A stretch of 17,500 nucleotides of DNA. Source: Clostridia bacterium (GTDB lineage Bacteria > Bacillota > UBA994 > PWPR01). The notes beneath the pieces were generated by a model. It was not told where the DNA came from. It made no database searches and worked only from the letters and a program-made list of their open reading frames with translations. This document shows, piece by piece, positions 13,328 through 17,500 of this stretch (position 1 is its first letter; each line of letters opens with the position of its first letter). The stretch lies in NCBI GenBank assembly GCA_003557085.1, contig PWPR01000015.1, positions 1-17,500 on the forward strand. The letters are read 5' to 3'. A program made the position numbers and the translations under genes.

Positions 13328-16300
13328 TTAATTATCCATCTCAACATTAATGACTTTAGACACGCCTTTTTCTTGCATAACAACACCATATAAATGATTA
13401 GCGTGTGCCATAGTATGTCTGGAGTGGGTGATTGTTAAAACCTGAGAACTCTTTGATATCTCTTGTAAATAATCTACCAATAATAAATTGTTGTTCTCAT
13501 CTAAAGCTGCATCAACCTCATCAAATATACAAAAAGCAGATCTTCTTAATTTTGCAAATGCTAAAAGTAGTGCAATAGCTGTAAGTGCTTTTTCACCACC
13601 TGATAGTTGATTCATGTTAGTGACATTTTTTCCTGGAGGAGATACTCTTAATGATACTCCACTATCAAAAATGCTCTCTTCTAGTTCCCAGATTATATCT
13701 GCACTTCCACCTTGAAATAAATCCTGAAAAACTACTTTAAAGTTACTTCTTACTTTATCAATCGTTTCCCCCAGTTTAGTAATACAAATATTATCTACAT
13801 CTTTTATTATCTTAGTGAGCTTCTTTTGAGTTTCTTCTAAATCTTCTTTTTGCTCAGATAGAAATTCTAGCCTTTCTTCTTTTCTAGCAAGATCCTCTAT
13901 TGCACCATAATCAATATTACCTAGCTTCTTATGCTCTTTATCTAATTCGTTTAGTTTACTTTGCAATTTTTGCAAATCAACTTTTAAAACTTCTACTTTC
14001 TCTTCGTCTTTAATCTTAATATCATATTGATAAATCTGAGCATCTGTATACTTCAGATCCGTTTTCAACGTAACTAGTTCTAACTCTAACTCTTTTAATT
14101 TTGTTTTACTATGATCTATAGCATTAATTAAATCTCTTCTTTGGCAAAAAGAACTCTCAATACTAGAGTTTATATTAGCTATTTTTTTATCAAGTATGTT
14201 CTTTTCTTCATACAAACTATTAATTTTCATCTCGATATCACTTATGTTTGCTCTTATATCGTTCAGGTTGCTCTTTTTTTCAGATAATACCTGCTTATAT
14301 CTTTCAACCTCGGCTAAGATAACTGCTTCTCTTTCTTTTGTTTTATCAATATTCTCTTCTAAAGTTTCTAGATTTGCTTCTATATTATCTAAAGAATTAT
14401 TAAACAATAGTAAATCTGATTTGGCATTAGACAGCTTCTCTTTAATCGAGCTCAACTCCTCAATTGACTTTCTTTGTGTACATAAAGCTTCTTCTATTTC
14501 AATTAGACCAGACTCTTTGGATGATATAGATTCATCTATATCTAGAATCTGCGTGTTAATTCTCTCTTTATTGTGTAGCCTTTCTATATTACCTTGCTCT
14601 ATTTCTTCAATATGATCCACTATATTAGTCAGCTTTACATTGTTGATTGAGATATGTTGTTTAATTGAATTAATCTCATTAAGGATGGATTGAAGTTTGG
14701 TTATAACTTCTTCTTTCTCTTTATCAATATTTTTTGCTCTAAGCTTTAAATCTGTTAACTTATTTTTATTAAATTCCAAGCTATCTTTTTGCTTATTAGT
14801 TAATAACTCTAGCTCTTCAATAATTGCTTCTCGCTCAATTAAATCCTGATTATTGTTGCCTTTGTTTTTTCCACCCGAGATTATTCCTGAGCTAAAGAAT
14901 ATCTCACCATCTAAAGTTACTATTAAGAAGTTTCTTTTATGATTTTTACTAAGCTTTAAGACACTTTGAGCATCCTCAAAAACCAATACATTCCCCAGCA
15001 AGTGAGTAATAGCACTTTCTATTTCTTGTTCGTAGGATATTAGAGCACTAGCTCTACCTATATACTTACTATTTTCTATTAATGCTTGTGGGATATTGCT
15101 TTGAAGAGTTCTTGCTGAATCAAGAGGTAGAAATGTTGCTTTACCAGCTCTATTGTTTTTTAGCTCTTCAATATAGTTTGCTGCATCTTTTGCTCTTTGG
15201 CAAACCAAGTATTGTGATTTGCTACCTAATACTTCCCCTATTGCTCTTTGATACTCCTCATCAATACGTATTAACTCTGCAATAGGTCCAATCAACCCAC
15301 TATACTTCTGAGGGCTATTAGTCTTTTCAAGCATTAAATGCCTAACGCCATTGTAATAACCTGAATAAGCAGCACTTTGCTTATTGTAAAACTCTAACTT
15401 ATTTTTATTTAGTCTATACTCTTGTAATAATTGATCACTTTTGCTCAATAATGGTTTGTAAACATCTTCTATCTCACGTAGTTGTTTTTCTAGCTCATTC
15501 TTTAAATCTTTCTGTTTTGCACTTTTACTGATAAGTTCTTCTAACTTAGACTCTTCTTGTGATAAATCTGCTAATAGATTGTTTTTTAACTCAACATCTT
15601 TGGCAATCTTAGTTTCTTCTTCTTCAATATTTTTAATAAGTCTTGCAAGCTCATTTTGCAATGAAATTTTTCTTTCATTTAAAGAAGCTATTTCTATTTT
15701 TGAACTTTGATATTGTGATTCTAGTTTTTCGTAGAGCTCTTGGTCTACTTTTTGAAAATAAGTTTTCATTAGCTTATTGTAATTGTCTATTTCCTCATAG
15801 GCTCTATCAATCTTAAAACTTAAATCATTTCTTTTCTCTAGTTTTGATTGATATTCTTGTTTAAGACTAGCTAGTGCTTGTTCTTCTTTATTTTTTTCAG
15901 TTTCCTTAACAGTATATCTACTTTGATAATGTTCAATTTCTTCAACAATCTCACTCTCACGCTCTCGTAGTGAAACACTCCGAGATTCATTTCTCACGAT
16001 TTCTCTGTCAAAGTTTCTAGATTGATTTTCAAGCTCTACTCTCTTGCTCTTTAATGAGGTTTCCTCAGCTTCAAGTTTGCTAATGATTATTTCACTATCT
16101 ACTACCTTTTGTTGATTAATCTCTATACTTCTAGTTTTCTCTTTTATATTATTCTTATAATAATGATATTGTGATCTTAAAAAGAGCTCTCTTATAGCTT
16201 GCAGTTTTTCATAAACAGATTGATGTTCTTTGGCCTGCTTTGCCCTTTCTCTTAACCTCTCACAATCTATTTCTATTTCTTTAATTAGGTCATCAACTCT

Positions 16301-16864
16301 TAATATGCTTTCTTGGGTTTTCTGGAGTTGAGCTTCTGTAGAAAACTTTTGTGTCTTATAATCAGCAATCCCAGCTGATTCTTCAAACATAAGCCTTAAG
16401 TCCTTGGGTTTAGCCTTTAATATATCATTAACTTCTCCTTGACCAATAAAAGCATATGAGTTTTTACCTAAGCCTACTTTAGATAACAGCTGTGTTATAT
16501 CTTTAAGCCTACATTGCTGACCATTTAAATAGTATTCACTTTCACCTGAACGGAATAGTCTCCTAGTAATTTTTAACTCTGATCTATCTGATAAAATATA
16601 TTCTTCATCAGTAATAATTACTGTAACCTCTGCCATTCCAACTGGGCTTCTTGTGGATGTTCCAGAAAATATTACTTCTTCCATCTTAGAGCTTCTTAAG
16701 CTAGTAGGACGTTGCTCACCTAAAACCCAAAGAATAGCTTCATATATATTACTCTTTCCACAACCATTTGGTCCGACTATAGCAGAAAATCCTTTTTGAA
16801 AGTCAATTTCTACTTTATCAGCAAATGATTTAAAACCATTTATTAAACATTTAGAAAGAAACAT
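13328..16864 (-). CDS. smc: Chromosome segregation ATPase SMC
   Basis: SMC forms, with ScpA and ScpB, the ring complex that organises and segregates the chromosome. The 1178-residue protein has an N-terminal ATPase half with Walker A GPNGCGKS (about 31-38), a long coiled coil (about 165-500), a hinge at about 515-665 ('YSGLIGPIAELI' to 'FSSGIISGG'), and a second coiled coil to about 1020. The C-terminal half has the signature LSGGEKALT (about 1085) and Walker B 'FCIFDEVDAALDE' (about 1115). The start is placed at the ATG at 16864, giving MFLSKCLINGFKSFA as in Bacillus, with GGAG 8 nt upstream. An ATG six codons earlier (16882) is possible but would place its start before that site. Size matches the family. 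scpA and scpB are not in the window. Confidence 0.98.
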   Translation of the reverse strand: MFLSKCLINGFKSFADKVEIDFQKGFSAIVGPNGCGKSNIYEAILWVLGEQRPTSLRSSKMEEVIFSGTSTRSPVGMAEVTVIITDEEYILSDRSELKITRRLFRSGESEYYLNGQQCRLKDITQLLSKVGLGKNSYAFIGQGEVNDILKAKPKDLRLMFEESAGIADYKTQKFSTEAQLQKTQESILRVDDLIKEIEIDCERLRERAKQAKEHQSVYEKLQAIRELFLRSQYHYYKNNIKEKTRSIEINQQKVVDSEIIISKLEAEETSLKSKRVELENQSRNFDREIVRNESRSVSLRERESEIVEEIEHYQSRYTVKETEKNKEEQALASLKQEYQSKLEKRNDLSFKIDRAYEEIDNYNKLMKTYFQKVDQELYEKLESQYQSSKIEIASLNERKISLQNELARLIKNIEEEETKIAKDVELKNNLLADLSQEESKLEELISKSAKQKDLKNELEKQLREIEDVYKPLLSKSDQLLQEYRLNKNKLEFYNKQSAAYSGYYNGVRHLMLEKTNSPQKYSGLIGPIAELIRIDEEYQRAIGEVLGSKSQYLVCQRAKDAANYIEELKNNRAGKATFLPLDSARTLQSNIPQALIENSKYIGRASALISYEQEIESAITHLLGNVLVFEDAQSVLKLSKNHKRNFLIVTLDGEIFFSSGIISGGKNKGNNNQDLIEREAIIEELELLTNKQKDSLEFNKNKLTDLKLRAKNIDKEKEEVITKLQSILNEINSIKQHISINNVKLTNIVDHIEEIEQGNIERLHNKERINTQILDIDESISSKESGLIEIEEALCTQRKSIEELSSIKEKLSNAKSDLLLFNNSLDNIEANLETLEENIDKTKEREAVILAEVERYKQVLSEKKSNLNDIRANISDIEMKINSLYEEKNILDKKIANINSSIESSFCQRRDLINAIDHSKTKLKELELELVTLKTDLKYTDAQIYQYDIKIKDEEKVEVLKVDLQKLQSKLNELDKEHKKLGNIDYGAIEDLARKEERLEFLSEQKEDLEETQKKLTKIIKDVDNICITKLGETIDKVRSNFKVVFQDLFQGGSADIIWELEESIFDSGVSLRVSPPGKNVTNMNQLSGGEKALTAIALLLAFAKLRRSAFCIFDEVDAALDENNNLLLVDYLQEISKSSQVLTITHSRHTMAHANHLYGVVMQEKGVSKVINVEMDN

Positions 16865-16889
16865 TAAACCAACTCCGTTCATACAGTGT

Positions 16890-16913
16890 AAAACCGGTCA
16901 AAAGACCGGTTTT
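16890..16913 (-). terminator. Hairpin between rnc and smc (weak on this strand)
   Basis: A 10-bp perfect stem, AAAACCGGTC with GACCGGTTTT, encloses a 4-nt loop. It starts 2 nt after the rnc stop. In the direction of the genes only four T follow the GC part before ACAC, which suggests partial termination or mRNA processing. On the plus strand the same hairpin is followed by eight T and would be a good terminator, although no plus-strand gene runs into it here. Confidence 0.6.
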
Positions 16914-16915
16914 TT

Positions 16916-17500
16916 TTATTTACTTTCTTTTAAGTTTATCTCTGCTAAGTAATTACTAGCCGCTTCTTGTTCTGCCTGTTTCTTACTCCTGCCAACACCT
17001 TTTGCGACAAGATCACCATTTACATACAAGCCAATTTGAAACTCTTTTTCATGATCAGGCCCACTACTATTAAGAACTTCATATTCAATCTTTACAGACT
17101 TATAATCTTTTTGTAACTTTTCTTGAAGCCTTGTTTTAAAATCATCATTGGCTGTTTTATAACTTTGTGAAATTATATCAGAAAAGTTTTTTAGAATAAA
17201 CTCTCTTGCTACTAAAAAACCTGAGTCTATATATATCGCGCCAATAATTGCTTCCATTACATCTGCTAGAAGAGATTTCTTGCTACTTCCACCAGTTTGC
17301 TGTTCTCCCTTTCCTAATAGTACTAAACCTGGCAATCCAATTTCCTTTGCTACTTCTACTAAAGACTTTTGTCTTACTATTCGAGATCTTAAGAAAGTTA
17401 ATTGCCCCTCTGTTGCTTCTGGAAACCTTCTATACAATTCTTCCGAAATAACCAGCTCAATGACTGCATCTCCTAAGTACTCAAGTCTTTCATAATCATA
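16916..17500 (-). CDS. rnc: Ribonuclease III, 5' end outside window
   Basis: RNase III cuts double-stranded RNA, including rRNA precursors. The visible 194 residues enter at the signature 'YERLEYLGDAVIEL', which carries catalytic acidic residues, and continue with 'VLLGKGEQQTGG' and 'LLADVMEAIIGAIYIDSG', the second acidic cluster. The C-terminal double-stranded RNA-binding domain starts at 'DFKTRLQEKLQKDYKSVKIEYEVL' and ends 'GVGRSKKQAEQEAASNYL'. About 50 N-terminal residues are missing because the frame runs off the window at base 17500. Position immediately upstream of smc matches Firmicutes. Confidence 0.97.
   Translation of the reverse strand, partial: YDYERLEYLGDAVIELVISEELYRRFPEATEGQLTFLRSRIVRQKSLVEVAKEIGLPGLVLLGKGEQQTGGSSKKSLLADVMEAIIGAIYIDSGFLVAREFILKNFSDIISQSYKTANDDFKTRLQEKLQKDYKSVKIEYEVLNSSGPDHEKEFQIGLYVNGDLVAKGVGRSKKQAEQEAASNYLAEINLKESK

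Noticed and set aside
1..17500. CRISPR array, tRNA or rRNA gene, insertion sequence, phage or defence genes
   Set aside because: No short regularly spaced repeats, no cloverleaf or rRNA-like stretch, no transposase or integrase; gene order is conserved housekeeping plus rnf.

Overview
The window comes from a low-GC, AT-rich bacterial chromosome, most likely an anaerobic member of the Firmicutes (Clostridia in the broad sense). Three things support this: the gene order rnc-smc-ftsY-ylxM-ffh-rpsP-khpA-ylqD-rimM-trmD-rplS-rbgA-rnhB is the classic Firmicutes arrangement, it includes the Firmicutes-type genes ylxM, ylqD and rbgA, and a complete Rnf respiratory complex follows. Every gene I can support lies on the minus strand, so transcription runs from high to low coordinates. 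I cannot name a genus from sequence alone.

Right part (17500 down to 8174): a dense information-processing operon. It holds RNase III (cut by the window edge), the chromosome-organising ATPase SMC, the SRP receptor FtsY, YlxM, the SRP GTPase Ffh, ribosomal protein S16, the RNA-binding protein KhpA, the coiled-coil protein YlqD, the 16S maturation factor RimM, the tRNA methyltransferase TrmD and ribosomal protein L19. A consensus-like promoter (TTGACA-16-TAAAAT) restarts transcription before ylxM. Its -35 lies inside a 24-bp palindrome that spans the ftsY stop codon. A rho-independent terminator closes the unit after rplS.

Middle (8125 to 6371): a 212-bp AT-rich gap holds that terminator and a good promoter (TTGAAA-17-TATTAT) for rbgA (ylqF, 50S assembly GTPase) and rnhB (RNase HII), which overlap.

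Left part (6327 to 1): rnfCDGEAB followed by apbE. The Rnf complex couples electron transfer between reduced ferredoxin and NAD+ to ion movement across the membrane. ApbE attaches FMN covalently to RnfG and RnfD. The genes are translationally coupled (TAATG and ATGA overlaps). I see no clear terminator or strong promoter between rnhB and rnfC, so rnf may be read from the rbgA promoter.

The most unusual item is RnfG. It is 483 residues, more than twice the usual size, and consists of one N-terminal membrane anchor plus three tandem FMN-binding domains. Their core motifs recur at exactly 150-residue intervals. This suggests an Rnf complex whose outer-face flavin arm carries up to three covalent FMN groups, matured by the apbE lipoprotein encoded directly downstream.
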